Source: Atopsyche davidsoni
Lineage: Eukaryota > Arthropoda > Insecta > Trichoptera > Hydrobiosidae
Direction: 5' to 3'
NCBI GenBank assembly: GCA_022113835.1
Contig: JAILWY010000012.1
Span: 6,014,001 to 6,078,000 of the forward strand
DNA: 64,000 bases
A model generated the notes under the pieces. The model did not search any database. It was not told the DNA's origin and was given only the letters and a program-made list of their open reading frames with translations. Below, in pieces: positions 1 through 11,036 of the stretch. Both the position numbers and the translations under genes were made by a program. How positions within the stretch are numbered: the stretch's first letter is position 1; every line of letters begins with the position of its first letter.

Positions 1-189
1 ATGACAAGAAGTTGTCAAAAAACATAAATCATAGAAATAATTTTCTGGTGGTAAAGACTCATTTTTTAACTGCACAATACGCGGTACACAAAGGTATGAT
101 AAATTGCAACAAAGTAATTTTAATGAAAGTACAATTTTTTTTAAGATAGTAATAAAAAGGGTCCATACTCGTAGTACGAGTATCGTCCA
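1..189. other. AT-rich flank, nothing recognised
   Basis: AT-rich sequence with stop codons in all frames. I see no gene, repeat or regulatory site that I can support. Confidence 0.5.
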
Positions 190-460
190 GTTTGCAAGGA
201 CTGAAGCCCTCCGTATTAAAGGAGTGTAATTCACGAGGCCGGGCAAGGAGCGCCGAGGCTGCGGCGGCCGCGAGGATCAGCGGAATAAAAGAGAGGATTA
301 GACTGAATTTTCCGCGAGGGCAGCGCTGAAGAAATTTTACTGTCCGCTCAGGGGGGGGGGGGGGGGGGAGGGGGGGGGGGCTGGAAGCTCTCCGGCTTTT
401 GCACGCAGCCTGTTTAACCGCCTGTTCTTATTGTTTGCTAGTTTGGGGCTGTTGTTTAAA
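190..460. promoter_or_regulatory. GC island with long G tract
   Basis: A GC-rich island in AT-rich DNA, including a GCGGCGGCCGCG stretch near 260-272. A guanine run of 18, then one A, then 11 more G follows at 351-380. No open frame of note. A regulatory role is inferred only from base composition and from the similar islands along the window. Confidence 0.3.
351..380 (+). repeat. Poly(G) tract (G18-A-G11)
   Basis: Near-uninterrupted guanine run on the plus strand. It could form a G-quadruplex and is prone to length change and to sequencing error, so the exact length should not be trusted. Confidence 0.85.
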
Positions 461-1039
461 CGTGTGAGCCGTTAATCTGGGATTACAAATAATAAACGAC
501 TTACTTCAATTAAAATATTTTTGTATGAAAGCATTTCATTGTCCAAACGTTTCTACCTGCAGTGCTTTTGAAATAAAGTAAATCATTGTATTCTTTTCAC
601 TAACGTTTGTATTCATTTTTTGTAGCAGTAACCATTAAATATATAAGCAATAATTGTGTTGCATATATGGCATAAAATATAAAACGTTGTTTGATTTGAT
701 TATTAATACAAGAATAATTAAGTGGTCGATGCATTAGATTTTTTCGAAAAAACACAAAATTGTAAGTATTTTTTCAAAGCATTCAATAAATTGCTTTACT
801 ATTTTCTCCTTCCGGATTATGGTTCAAGATTTAAATATCACCAGAATGCAGATGCGCTAACCTCTGGCCCATGAAGGGGTTTATAGTACACGAATGGATA
901 AATGCAAGCACCGTGAGTGCATATTTACCATATTTACTGTGGAGCTGAAAACAGTCGAAACATGTAACACGTTGGCTGTAAAACATTTTATATTTTAGCT
1001 GCAAACTATGTAAATTTCCCCTAAGAGACTCACATGCTG

Positions 1040-1345
1040 AACGCAGGAGCAGATAAAATGTAACGGAAGTCGTCTGCTGGCTTCAGCCCCCGCCCTTATA
1101 CTTTCGGATCCCGCTGCCTGCGGTCGGGGTGCGCGGCTCCTCCATTTCAAAGTAACATAATCACCTGAATATTCACAAACAGCCAAAGCTGCAAATAAGA
1201 AGCGGTCCGCATAGTTTTCCTCGCTAATTTCCTTTCGTAAACATTAATTTGCTCTAACAAATAGAATCGCACGGTAATATTTGAGCGAGTCAGAGGCTAG
1301 AAGCCGGTCCGGGGGCAGGACCGGCTAGTAGGCCGAAGCGCGGAT
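1040..1345. promoter_or_regulatory. GC islands with a 9-bp hairpin
   Basis: Two GC-rich patches (about 1040-1145 and 1290-1345) separated by AT-rich DNA. The second holds a perfect inverted repeat: AGCCGGTCC at 1302-1310 and GGACCGGCT at 1318-1326, with a 7-nt GGGGGCA loop. A 63-codon minus-strand frame overlaps it (995-1186), resembles no family and looks like chance. Confidence 0.3.
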
Positions 1346-1440
1346 TTATTAATAAATTATATTAGATAATATATGCGTTAATCAAAACGAACTGAAGTCA
1401 GCATTAGTAATTATCGACAAGTTTTATTGTCGATATTGGC

Positions 1441-1860
1441 TTTTTTTTTTTTATAGATTTGGTACCTTGCTTGTTATGTACAAGGTTTGCCATCACAATT
1501 TGCTATACATGGGAGTGACTGAAGCTACACCCCCTGGTTTATCCTTTTTATGGTTCTGATGACACGCTTCAAGAAGCCATCCAGTGACTTTATCATCTGT
1601 GGGTGTCTCGCCATTGACTTCAGGTCATCCAGGCACAGGCCCTCCTATCGGCATTGGCTCTCCAGTTGGTGTCTCTGAAGGCTAAATATGGGGCATGAGC
1701 TTACAAGGTGGATCACTGTTTGTGGAGTAATATCATCACAAGGTCATGTGTCGTCGCTCGTCAAGTGGAACCTGCGGAGATAACTTCTCATCACTCCATG
1801 ACCCGTTATGAGCTGGGAAGTCTGGAAATTTAACCGTCAATGTTGGTTAAATTTCATACA
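1441..1860 (-). mobile_element. 5'-truncated non-LTR retrotransposon, 3' end
   Basis: Read on the minus strand, this is the tail of a LINE-type element of the R1/I/Jockey group: end of the pol reading frame, a short 3' untranslated region and a poly(A) tail. The tail appears as 12 T at 1441-1452 on the plus strand. The reverse transcriptase and endonuclease domains are absent, so the copy was truncated on insertion or has eroded. The upstream limit near 1860 is approximate; I found no clear target-site duplication. Confidence 0.75.
1525..1836 (-). pseudogene. Retrotransposon pol C-terminus (RNase H end plus zinc-binding tail), broken
   Basis: A continuous 104-codon minus-strand frame ends in TAG. 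It carries the motif TSQLITGHGVMRSYLRRFHL, then a cysteine/histidine tail (PCDD, QTVIHLVSSCPIF, SLQRHQLE). That order is typical of the end of RNase H and the C-terminal zinc-binding region of R1/I-clade pol proteins. Two in-frame stops interrupt it: TGA directly before PCDD, at the usual place of the first cysteine pair, and TAG after SQCR. It is therefore dead. The clade is inferred from motif style; RT sequence would be needed to place it. Confidence 0.75.
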
Positions 1861-1984
1861 GTATATATTTTAAATTTAAATAAAAAAAAAGCTGTGTTCA
1901 ATCTAAAAATCAGAGATTTTTAAGCGATGAAGTATCTTTTTTAACCATTCCTGTTAATGTTGATGTATAACTCATATTCCATCA

Positions 1985-2335
1985 GGTTATGGGAACGCCC
2001 TTTGATTGAGAGCGCTCCGGGCCTGTAAGATCGCAGCCGCTGTAGACGGAGCTGACGGCCGGTCAGGGAAAATCCTGTTGACTTTGAATGATTAAAGGTG
2101 TGTGTGGCCATCGCAAAGGGAGTTCGCAGATTGGGAGTGTCAACACGGGTGGGTAGGCAAATGAAGGGTATATTTCATTTCATATTTACAGGGGCGGCGG
2201 ACTGGCCGGGCGGGGTGGACTGTACACACACGAGCTGCGCCAAAGGAAGCGGCGCTCCGGCAGTGTTTTTGGAGCTCGCGAGGTAAACCCGAACTCCCTT
2301 ACTTTCATGTTTGCTGCTTCCTAGAAAGGTGAGTC
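1985..2335. promoter_or_regulatory. GC island
   Basis: A moderately GC-rich block holding GGCGGACTGGCCGGGCGGGG near 2193-2212. A 62-codon plus-strand frame (2098-2286) crosses it but resembles no family. Regulatory role is inferred from composition only. Confidence 0.25.
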
Positions 2336-3035
2336 AATAGGTTAGCAGTAGGTCTTTTTTTCGATTTTGATGTTTTTTAAATTTTTTTGAGAACTTTTTA
2401 AACATAAGCCACGCAAGCAATATTTTATTAAATATTTGTACTATGTCAATATTATATTTTTAATACATCGTATTAAATTTGTAATATTTCTTATAAAGTA
2501 CTGTGAAATTTTTTGCTGTTAAACAAACAATTATTAATGAAAATCAAATTGAAAATTATTAATAAGGAGATAATTTTTTTTTTTATTATAGATTATAATA
2601 TCTATGAGATTTCAATAGATCTTTCATATAAATTAACTGTTTGTGATTTAAATAGGTGTTTTTGAATACATCATATACTTATATATAAATATATATATAT
2701 TTTTTTTAAATTAATTATTTTACTGTCAAAAATAATATACAATAAAGCTTTTATCTAATATAAATGTCAAAATATATCGCAATATGATTATTTTAAGCTA
2801 AATAAAAGCGTTTTGAATACAATTTTTTTTTTGTTTTAGTAATAACTATTTGGTTTGCGAAAAAATATGTGTTTTGAGAAATCGGTAAAATATAATATGT
2901 ATATGGTTGAATTTTTATCGGTCTGTGTGGATTTATCAATTGTTTAAGTATGCTTAAGTTTAAATTGCATCTGGAATCTATAGGAATGGAATTTTAGTAA
3001 TACAGCAACCAACTATGCAATTGAAATATAAAAAT
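2336..3035. other. AT-rich spacer
   Basis: Very AT-rich with T and A runs and a short (AT)n near 2689-2700. Nothing gene-like seen. Confidence 0.5.
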
Positions 3036-3039
3036 TAAA

Positions 3040-3430
3040 CGCCGGCTTATATTTGGGCACCGCCTGCATGCAAGCAGGTCCGCGTATAATTCCGATGAAA
3101 GCGCTTATTTAAAGTCTTGTAAATGCCTCGTTCGGATGCCAAAAACAAATAAACGTGCTCCTGCAGTACCGACACACGCGCGAGTCTAAAAACACACCCC
3201 GACAAGCAAATAAGCCCGGACGTACCGCGAGAAGATTGGCCTCGCATTGTAGGCGGCGCTTTTATTTCCCGGGCAGAAAGCTCTTGAGCGAAAGCTTTCA
3301 TGCTGCTGAAGCTAAATGTTTGGAATTCATTCGGAGAGGGCCCGCTGCTCTGTGCCATGGAAATGCCTCACTTATTTAGCGAAACAAGCCCGCGTGGAGA
3401 GAACGAAAGGCTCGGGTACTTTTGCTTCGG
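3040..3430. promoter_or_regulatory. GC island
   Basis: A GC-rich block. Near 3063-3078 it has the small inverted repeat CCTGC-ATGCAA-GCAGG. Overlapping frames on both strands (103 and 74 codons) resemble no family, as expected for non-coding sequence with fewer stops. Confidence 0.3.
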
Positions 3431-5084
3431 CAGAGAGGCTGAGAACATCAAACTGAAATAACCCCTATGTGTATATGGAAAACCTATTATTTATTGAATA
3501 TCACACTTTCAGAATATTAATAATAAAATCTCTTTTTGGATCGTTATATTATTGTATGTTATATAAATATATTGTGACATACAATATAAACTGGGATTAT
3601 AACCAAAGCTTAATATAAAAGAAAAACTCTTTACAAGATTTATTGTTTAAGCGTTGCATGAAGTTTGAAAGTTTATTTTTATTCGAAAATACATAAAACC
3701 ATGCTTTTTTAATAGATTCTTCAGTTATCTTAAAAAAATTCATAAGTTGATGGCTGTAACCGAAAGATGTATAGATGATCGTGCATTTATAAAAAAAAGA
3801 TTGCGTCCAATTTGCTTCCTCTGAATAAGACGGTTTATATTTAAAAAACTTTCTTTTCTTTAAAATTGAAATATACTTATATACTTTTTTTTAAATTTAT
3901 GATATAAGATAATTTTTTCCACCCATGTACCATAAGAATATAAAATTTTAGATATTGAGTTTAATTTTCATTCTGAGAGTTGACTTTTACACTTTCAAAA
4001 GAGCGTACATATATATCATTTTAATTTAGTAAGTTCATCATTAGTAAATCAATTTTAAATTGAAAGCAGGCCTGTGATATGGAGCGACGAAAATACTTGT
4101 CATTATTTTCACATGCATTTTACCAAAATAAAAATTTCAGACTAATGTTTCTAAAAAACCGATCTGGGAAAAATAAATTTAAAATATTTTTTATCAAAGG
4201 CCACAGCAGTTACAGAGTACGTAAGATATAACAAGAAAAATTAAAAACATGATATTTAAGCGCATTTTATATTGTTTCTGTATTTAGATGTATTCGTCGG
4301 GATTCTTTAGCGCTCGTGTAAGTATTGCGCTAATTATATTCTGAATTTCATTGTTAGCGATAAAATTAAAAGGTTAAATTATTTCAACGCGTGAAAACAA
4401 GAAATGAGAGCTTATTCCAAACTCATTATTTTTTATTATCGCAATGTATAATGTTTCAAACAACGCTTTGTAGATAAAAAGTAATTACTTCAATATACCC
4501 ACGAATGGGGGGGGGGGGGGTTGAACGTTTATATGGTTTGCAGTATTTTTCTAACACAAGACCTACGAAATATATTCTTAATAAATTTTTTCTATCTTAA
4601 ATTTACGCATTATTTATCTGAAATAGAGCTGTGCTCTGGATAGGTTACCAAAGTAATGCGGTCTTGCACTAATCCTAATCGATTATAATGTAACCTTTGT
4701 CAATAAATACTTGTAATCAAATTTAACGGCGATATTTTATTTGAAGGTTGAAGGATAACTTGTATTAGAATATTTAAATTATTGTTATATTACAGGGTTA
4801 TTTTGATCAAAATCTTTCTCTCTATATCTTTAAAACAACGCATTTTTTCTCATTATTATTTTATTTTACTTTTAAAAAAAAACAAATTTAAAACAGAAAT
4901 GATTTTTTTATTAAATTATGATAACTAAATTAGTACAAAATAGCACTCCATTTGACAACTTAAACTGTTTTTTTATCGTTGATCAGCGTGTAAAAAACCA
5001 GATGAATGTCAATCTTAAAAAGAAACACATAAAAGTATTTTAAGTAAACAAAGAATTACTAGTTTTCAAGATGTCAGTTACGAG
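3431..5084. other. AT-rich spacer with G14 tract
   Basis: Long AT-rich stretch without open frames of interest. The one unusual point is a run of 14 G at 4507-4520 in otherwise AT-rich DNA. Confidence 0.5.
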
Positions 5085-5345
5085 GCGTTTCCGTAAATTT
5101 TTCATTTCACAAATCAGATTAACACGAGTTGGCTGTCGGAAATGTTCCCGAGACGCTCCGAAGAATTCCTCGAGACCGGGTGCCATCCTGAGACTTCTCC
5201 GATTTCCCGAGGCTGAAATAATCTCTACTAAATTAGCACTCAGACGGATGTTTTTTCTCAATGACATTTTTGACACATTTGAGTGGTGGATTGTAAAAAG
5301 GGGCGCGCTTGTATCTAAATCTGTGGTTTCTCACACATTTTACAA
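5085..5345. promoter_or_regulatory. Moderately GC-rich block
   Basis: Less AT-rich than its surroundings. Overlapping 105-codon plus-strand and 78-codon minus-strand frames cross it; neither translation resembles a family. Possibly a conserved non-coding element. Confidence 0.2.
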
Positions 5346-5892
5346 AGGAAGCCCTTATTTTATTCTTCATCGTACATTTTATTTTTAGTATCTATGAGGA
5401 TATCATGATCAAAACACAAAAGCTACATTTCTTTCATTAAAAGATCGAGTTTTCATTTATAATATGAAAGTAGGTGCATCTTTGTAACATAATTGTGCAC
5501 TCATTCATTGTCATATCATTCCAAAAGAGTTCAGATTTTTTACGGCTATTAAGTCAAAAATGATTGTGAATAAAACGCATGTAAAAAACAACTTACATAA
5601 ACTGATGTATCAGACAATTGATGACAAAAAACAATAAAGTACGTAGTGTGGAGCTCTCTTTGTAGTTGGATAGACGTAATTTGGGGCATGTGCAGCAGAT
5701 TCAGTTCTAACAAATTGAACAGCAGATGTGGCTCTTTTCATTTATGTGTGGCTTAAGTGGTAGCGCACATGAATTTATTAAGTTTTCGTAGCGAAAAATA
5801 TGTGTAAAAAACCCTTTTTTGCCTTAGAATGCTGATATATAAGATGCTACCCAAAGTTTTTTGGGAAAGCTGCAAGAAGCTTATTGATATAA

Positions 5893-5940
5893 CGATAGAT
5901 TATGATTTATGATTAAAGAAACTCTTAGAAAAATATCATC
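5893..5940 (-). repeat. SINE body fragment, shared with 15.9 kb palindrome
   Basis: On the minus strand, directly after the tRNA-like head, comes CACGATGATATTTTTCT followed by a match to GTTTCTTTAA. The same block, with about three differences, is at 15923-15957 on the plus strand and, inverted, at 15895-15929. The shared block therefore belongs to a dispersed repeat family. Confidence 0.65.
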
Positions 5941-6014
5941 GTGATTTGTGTGGATTGAACCCACATCCCCAAGCTTACATGGCCGGTGCATTACCAATTT
6001 TACCAACGAATCAC
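5941..6014 (-). repeat. tRNA-Thr-like SINE head (or tRNA pseudogene)
   Basis: A 74-nt minus-strand sequence folds roughly as a tRNA. It has an acceptor stem GTGATT/AATCAC, a short D stem, an anticodon loop CATGTAA (anticodon TGT, threonine) and a perfect T arm TGTGG-GTTCAAT-CCACA that includes a good B box (GGTTCAATCC). Position 33 of the anticodon loop is A instead of T, and the anticodon stem has a mismatch, so it is unlikely to be a working tRNA. The 3' side runs straight into repeat-family sequence instead of a terminator, which points to a SINE promoter head. Confidence 0.65.
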
Positions 6015-6224
6015 TAGTACTAAGCATGCATTTTTAACAATCATATCTTATAAGTGAATCGTATCCTATTGATTGGCATAATAAGTACGTTGTTTAATTT
6101 TTTCAAAAAAACCTGTATAGGCAAAATCGTACATCCTGTGAGACGGTCTTCACCAAAAACCAATAAGATATAAAGATAGTATGAAATAATTTAACATGCA
6201 ACTCGATCATATTGTTATGCAAGA

Positions 6225-6440
6225 GTGAAAGAAGTTGGGCTGCGCCCTCGGAGTCGGTTTCCCCGCAGACGCCTCCCGGGGCCGCTCGTCAGGTGCGCCT
6301 CCCGCAGACGGCCGGGAGTGACGCGCGTCATGTATACTTAACGAGTCGATTATGTAAATTGATTTCTCCTCTCCGGCCAGGTGAGAGCGCTGTCTCTGCC
6401 CGCGCAAGTGTTTTTTGCAAGACGTTTTGCGAAGCACGGA
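6225..6440. promoter_or_regulatory. GC island
   Basis: CpG-rich block (for example CCCGGGGCCGC near 6276-6286). Frames of 79, 110 and 76 codons overlap on both strands, and none resembles a family. The 110-codon frame runs on into AT-rich DNA and looks like chance. Confidence 0.3.
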
Positions 6441-6449
6441 AAGTTACAT

Positions 6450-7260
6450 AATTTATACAGTTCGCTTCAGTATTTTGAATTCTGGAATAAATTTAAGACA
6501 CTTTGTACGGGAATTCTTGTTGCGAATTTCGGATGCTGTCTGTTTAACGATACGGCTGTAAATTATTTCAATAATGGCTGTATAATTTATTATACACCTG
6601 GAAATGTTTTTTTAACTTTGCAATGTACCATAGATTATTTTAAAACTTTACAGGTTATTATTTGGCTAATGTGCTTTTTTTCTACTGATAAAACAGTTTT
6701 TGTTAAACGCTAGGTTGCCATATGTGCTCTTACATATTTTTTCAGGAATGCCAAATTTCTGATATGTCAAAAAAATATTTTGTGTATATGTCGTCATTAT
6801 GGAAAACTTTTTTTAGACACATGAAACATAATGGTTGAATTTATGATTAATTTCTTAATATCTGCCTCACCGATTTTTAAATTCATTTAAATAATTTGTC
6901 TAAAAAAATTTCAATTTTTAAGTGAAATATATATTGATGATTGATCTCAAAAAACCCAAATAAATCGATGAACACAGTCGGTTTGCAGTAATTTTAAACA
7001 ACACCCTCGTGTCTACTTTGAATGCTAGACAGTGTATTGAGGGTTGATGTATTTTACATAATGTCAAGAGAGATTTTTAGAATTGCCTACTAAAAGTTGT
7101 GAAAACTTAAAAAAGTATTTAAAGAATAATAATTTAGTTAGCTTTCTTACACTTTTGTTCTGTGTAAATCTGAGCATATATAATATAAACACAACTATGC
7201 AATGTTTAATTAGAAAAAGTTCACTTTATTACAAAAAAATGAGATAGCTTTAATTTTAAA
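6450..7260. other. AT-rich spacer
   Basis: AT-rich, with no recognisable element. Confidence 0.5.
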
Positions 7261-7264
7261 TTCT

Positions 7265-7520
7265 CACCTCCATACGGCAAGACGCGAGACACTCGCAAAA
7301 AAAGCAAATTGGATTCCCACGGCCGCGGGTCCACCTGTCATTTAATCATTCCGCATCACCTGTCCTCGAATAGGACAGCTTTATCGGCAATTCAATTTGT
7401 CAGGTGGTGGGCGGCCGGTATGACGGGTAAATTATATAGCTTGGGCGGGTCCCCTGGGGCGGATCCTGGGCGGGGGAAAACGTGGCATCAAATATGCACT
7501 GCGGGGGCGGCGCGCCCGGC
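7265..7520. promoter_or_regulatory. Candidate enhancer with Su(H) and CACCTG boxes
   Basis: A GC-rich island with TTCCCACG at 7314-7321, the complement of CGTGGGAA, which fits the Su(H)/CBF1 consensus. CACCTG boxes lie at 7332-7337 and 7357-7362 and in reverse (CAGGTG) at 7401-7406. Such boxes bind Snail or E-protein heterodimers. A Su(H) site close to E-boxes is a known arrangement in Notch-responsive proneural enhancers. The sites are seen; the function is inference. Confidence 0.35.
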
Positions 7521-7529
7521 CGTGCGATC

Positions 7530-8030
7530 AGATGACTTCTTATTTATTTATTGTTCGAGTAAATCAATTATCCTGAACTTTGATGAATTTTATATACTTT
7601 ATACATATTTATAATAAACCTTAGCAAAAGATAATTTTTTTTAATATTTTTTTTATATCGTTATAAATTAGTAAATATTATTTCATATTATGAAATTAGA
7701 ATTGAAAAAAAATACTTGTTATTTGTGTGGAGTCGTTTTTTACCTAACAGTTTCAAAAAATTAAAAAATCTAAATTTAAATATTATTTTGCACATCCAGA
7801 CCTAATAATATACTGATTTAAACTTTTATTTTAAAATTATAAAAAAACTTTATTATAAATAATACAAAAAACGATATTTCTTTAACCATATATTATACCT
7901 ATCAAAGTATGGATACAAGTTTAAGTTTTGGATAAAATAATGACTACGCATGGTTAAGGCTTAATAGCATTTTCATAATTCGCTTTTTCTTGTAATTTTT
8001 TCAAGACAGCATTTAAAAAATGTCGCATCT
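7530..8030. other. AT-rich spacer
   Basis: AT-rich with many A and T runs. No gene or repeat recognised. Confidence 0.5.
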
Positions 8031-8034
8031 TTGA

Positions 8035-8290
8035 ATGTCACGTGCCACAAGTCGAAAAAGGGGCGCCGCGCCGTATGATAGCAGGCATGCCCCTATAAAC
8101 GGGGGCTCACCTGAATATTTCAGGGCTCCGGTCGCTGCATGGCCCTCGTAACTTGCGGGCCGGACGTGTGACGTCACGGGCCTCATTGATAATCTGGGTC
8201 GTAAAGTCCTTCACATGTTTATGAGGACTTCATCTGAAACGGAGACGGGAGTAAGCGTGTCTCCGTGCCAACAAATGAAGCACTGGGCAT
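8035..8290. promoter_or_regulatory. GC island with a full CRE
   Basis: A GC-rich block with the palindromic CREB/ATF octamer TGACGTCA at 8169-8176. A TATAAAC stretch near 8094-8100 is flanked by CCCC and GGGGG. No coding frame. A regulatory element is likely but not provable here. Confidence 0.35.
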
Positions 8291-8511
8291 AATGCCTTTG
8301 ACATGGGATCTAGAATTCATGTCGAGTCGCATGTTAAAACATGAATTTCAGTAGGTACTAGCTTGCAGTTCTCATTTTTATATTACTATTGAAATTATAT
8401 AAAGTCATAGTTGTTTCCATAATTCTATGTAACCACTTTTTATCATGGCACAACGGAAAACTCTTGTTAATTTATTTATATTTTGAGTAGGTAAACTGAA
8501 TAAGGCTTTGC

Positions 8512-8531
8512 ATATATATATATATATATAA
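8512..8531. repeat. (AT)10 microsatellite
   Basis: Uninterrupted AT dinucleotides. Confidence 0.9.
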
Positions 8532-8839
8532 CAATCCCAGATTTTTTTCAATGTGTTCTAACCAAAACTTTATAATAAAAAAAAAACAAAAATTGATTAA
8601 CACAGACATCTCAAAGTTGTGACATGAATCTATTCAAGTTGTCATTAAGTATTAATTGAATCACAACATGGTATGTATTACACCGGATATTTACATAATC
8701 TAATTAATCAACTCCGAACTTGTGCCAAAATTAACTGAATACATCTTTAACTAATCAAAAGCAGCCAATAGATACAAGGTAGTAGTTACTTGTAGCTTCA
8801 GGTAGTAAACAAAATTAATGATTGAGTAAGTAAACGTCT

Positions 8840-9065
8840 CTGCATCAAACGGCTCCCCGAGGCCCGCCCGCTCCTGAAGGCGGGACTCGGGGTAGTTTGC
8901 TGCCACCCGCCCTGGCCTGAAGTTTGCGGCACTTAGCTCAGTTTGTGGATTAATTGAAATCTTATCTCAAGTTAATCCAATCAGTGCGGTAAATTGACGA
9001 AGCGCCCGATATAGCCTTTCAGACGTGCATCCTTTCAGACACGCTGAATCGGTTATTGAGGGTAA
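8840..9065. promoter_or_regulatory. GC island with 14-bp hairpin
   Basis: The island opens with an inverted repeat of 14-bp arms, CCCCGAGGCCCGCC at 8855-8868 and GGCGGGACTCGGGG at 8879-8892, with one mismatch and a 10-nt loop. The downstream half is less GC-rich and has homeodomain-type cores (GATTAATTGA, GTTAATCC). Role inferred. Confidence 0.3.
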
Positions 9066-9229
9066 AACACATTACCACATAATGGTAGATTACTCAACGC
9101 AGGGGACGTTTTCAATTAAAATGCAATTTGATCTGATTTTGATACCAGATGTAATTATATATATATAATCGGATAAAATATAAATCCTTCCCGCTCTTCC
9201 CATTCTGTTGTTTGTGCATGGCTGCCATT

Positions 9230-9610
9230 ATGCAGCCTGAGTGTGTGTAAAGGATCGGTAATGGAGTAGTGGACTTGGAATGATTGTTGGAGGGGTGTGC
9301 TCTGGAAGTACGTGCTATTGTTTCTGTAGCTTGCTGCAGAAGAAGTATCACATCTAAACGGAAAGGATTATATAATAAAGCTATTGGGCAGCAGCAATAC
9401 GCAGACTTTTTCTTCCAATATAAAACTGCGGTGAAGAAGGATTCAAGGACTCACTATACTATTTTCCCCTTGGAAAACCATGAACATTGGCTCAGCATGT
9501 GTATATGCTCAGTAAATGGTCGCCAACCTCCTCCGAGGAGAGGCACTTGATGAAGAAGATGATGTGGATGATGTTCAAGTCTGGTTCAATCAACACATGT
9601 ATAGCACAAA
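9230..9610 (+). other. Coding-like remnant, unrecognised
   Basis: An 88-codon plus-strand frame (9284-9550), with an acidic continuation in another frame (translating EEDDVDDVQVWFNQH near 9550-9595), gives a mildly protein-like impression. I cannot match it to a family. It could be a decayed transposon or a processed pseudogene, or chance. Confidence 0.15.
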
Positions 9611-11030
9611 AAAACATGAAGTAACCTTCTAAAATTATTAGTATATCTATAAGAAAATATAATGATTTAGAAAAGATTTTAACAAAGTTTCAGATTTTTA
9701 TGTATTTTAGAAACGAGAATAGAAAATAAAATACCACACTGAAACATCCCGATTAGATATGGGTGACGTTGTCTTTAGACTGTTGATATTTATATAACTG
9801 TGAGTTTCAGATTTCATTTTCATCTTGATAGTATAATTATAGACCAATTTGATTTGATTGGTTTGAAACCCAATAGTTTTGATTTAATTGAAGATGATTT
9901 TCATTTAAGTACACATGATAATAACTTTAACGTCATTACTGAATAATATCCGTACTAATTCATATCTCTTTTTTTATTTGAATTAATTTAATTACATGTT
10001 ATTATCTATAAATCATTATGTATGTTAATTTGATTAATATATTATTAATATTTTGTACTGGCATGTTGTACAAAAATTCAGGATAATGTAAAAATAAATA
10101 TATTCGGTTGCGATTTGCAAGTTGCGAGAACAAAAAAAAAAATTTCTCATTAGTAAATAGCTTAAGATACCAAGAAAATGGAATTATTCAGGACCTCTTT
10201 TGGGTAAAGTATCAGAAAAACGTGTGTTCACTTCAGGAGAGTACGAAGCGGAGTACTCCGGGAATATGAGGCGAGACGCAAGCGGCATACGGAATGCCCG
10301 GCAGGTAAATATACTTTGAACAAACCCTAAGCGTGGTACACATTATTTTGCACCTTCTTATACTGACAAAATATCCCTTATACTAAAAAAAATTGTACCC
10401 TTTGTAAGTAGATCTTACAAATGCATGCTGTATTGGGCACATAAATAAACTTTTTCGTTATTTACTTATACACTTACTCTATCAAAACTTGTCGCAAAAG
10501 AGAACTACAGTTTTTATTTTACCAAAATTGTTCGCGTTATAAATAATTTAAAAATTAGTTAGTACTGTAAGATTTTAAGCTTAATCTCTCTGTCGATACA
10601 TTACCGAGTAGTAATAATTTAATTTTTAGTTTAAATAAACAAATGATTTAATCAATTTATACGGTCCCTCGCGTGGGTTAGTGAGTCAATTTTCCAAGCT
10701 TAGAATGTCTGCTTTCACTTTAATTATGATTGGGATAGTTACTTTCGATTCTAAACTTTAAAATTCCCATAAAATCATAAAATTTATATAGATTATTATT
10801 TGAAACATTTTGTCCATCTTTTTACTAAGAACTATACAATATAGTGTTCCCATATGTTATTAAAAAAAATCTTTAACTTGATTATTTATTACACGGCGAA
10901 ATGTAGTCCAAGCAGTATGCGCTTAAAGTTTCGCAGTTATTCGCGACAACCGAGAAGATTCTTTTATAAAGTTCGAAAGATAGTTTTAACTATTGAGTGC
11001 AGGTTTTGCCGGAGCGCTTGTCCAGATTGC
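9611..11030. other. AT-rich spacer with one small GC patch
   Basis: AT-rich except for about 10230-10310 (GCGGAGTACTCCGGG and GAGGCGAGACGC), a short CpG-bearing patch. No gene recognised. Confidence 0.4.
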
Positions 11031-11036
11031 AGCCAG

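Noticed and set aside
8781..8810. AGGTAGTAG near 8780 as a let-7-type microRNA
   Set aside because: Matches only part of the seed (let-7 needs GAGGTAGTAGGTTG), with no hairpin precursor visible.
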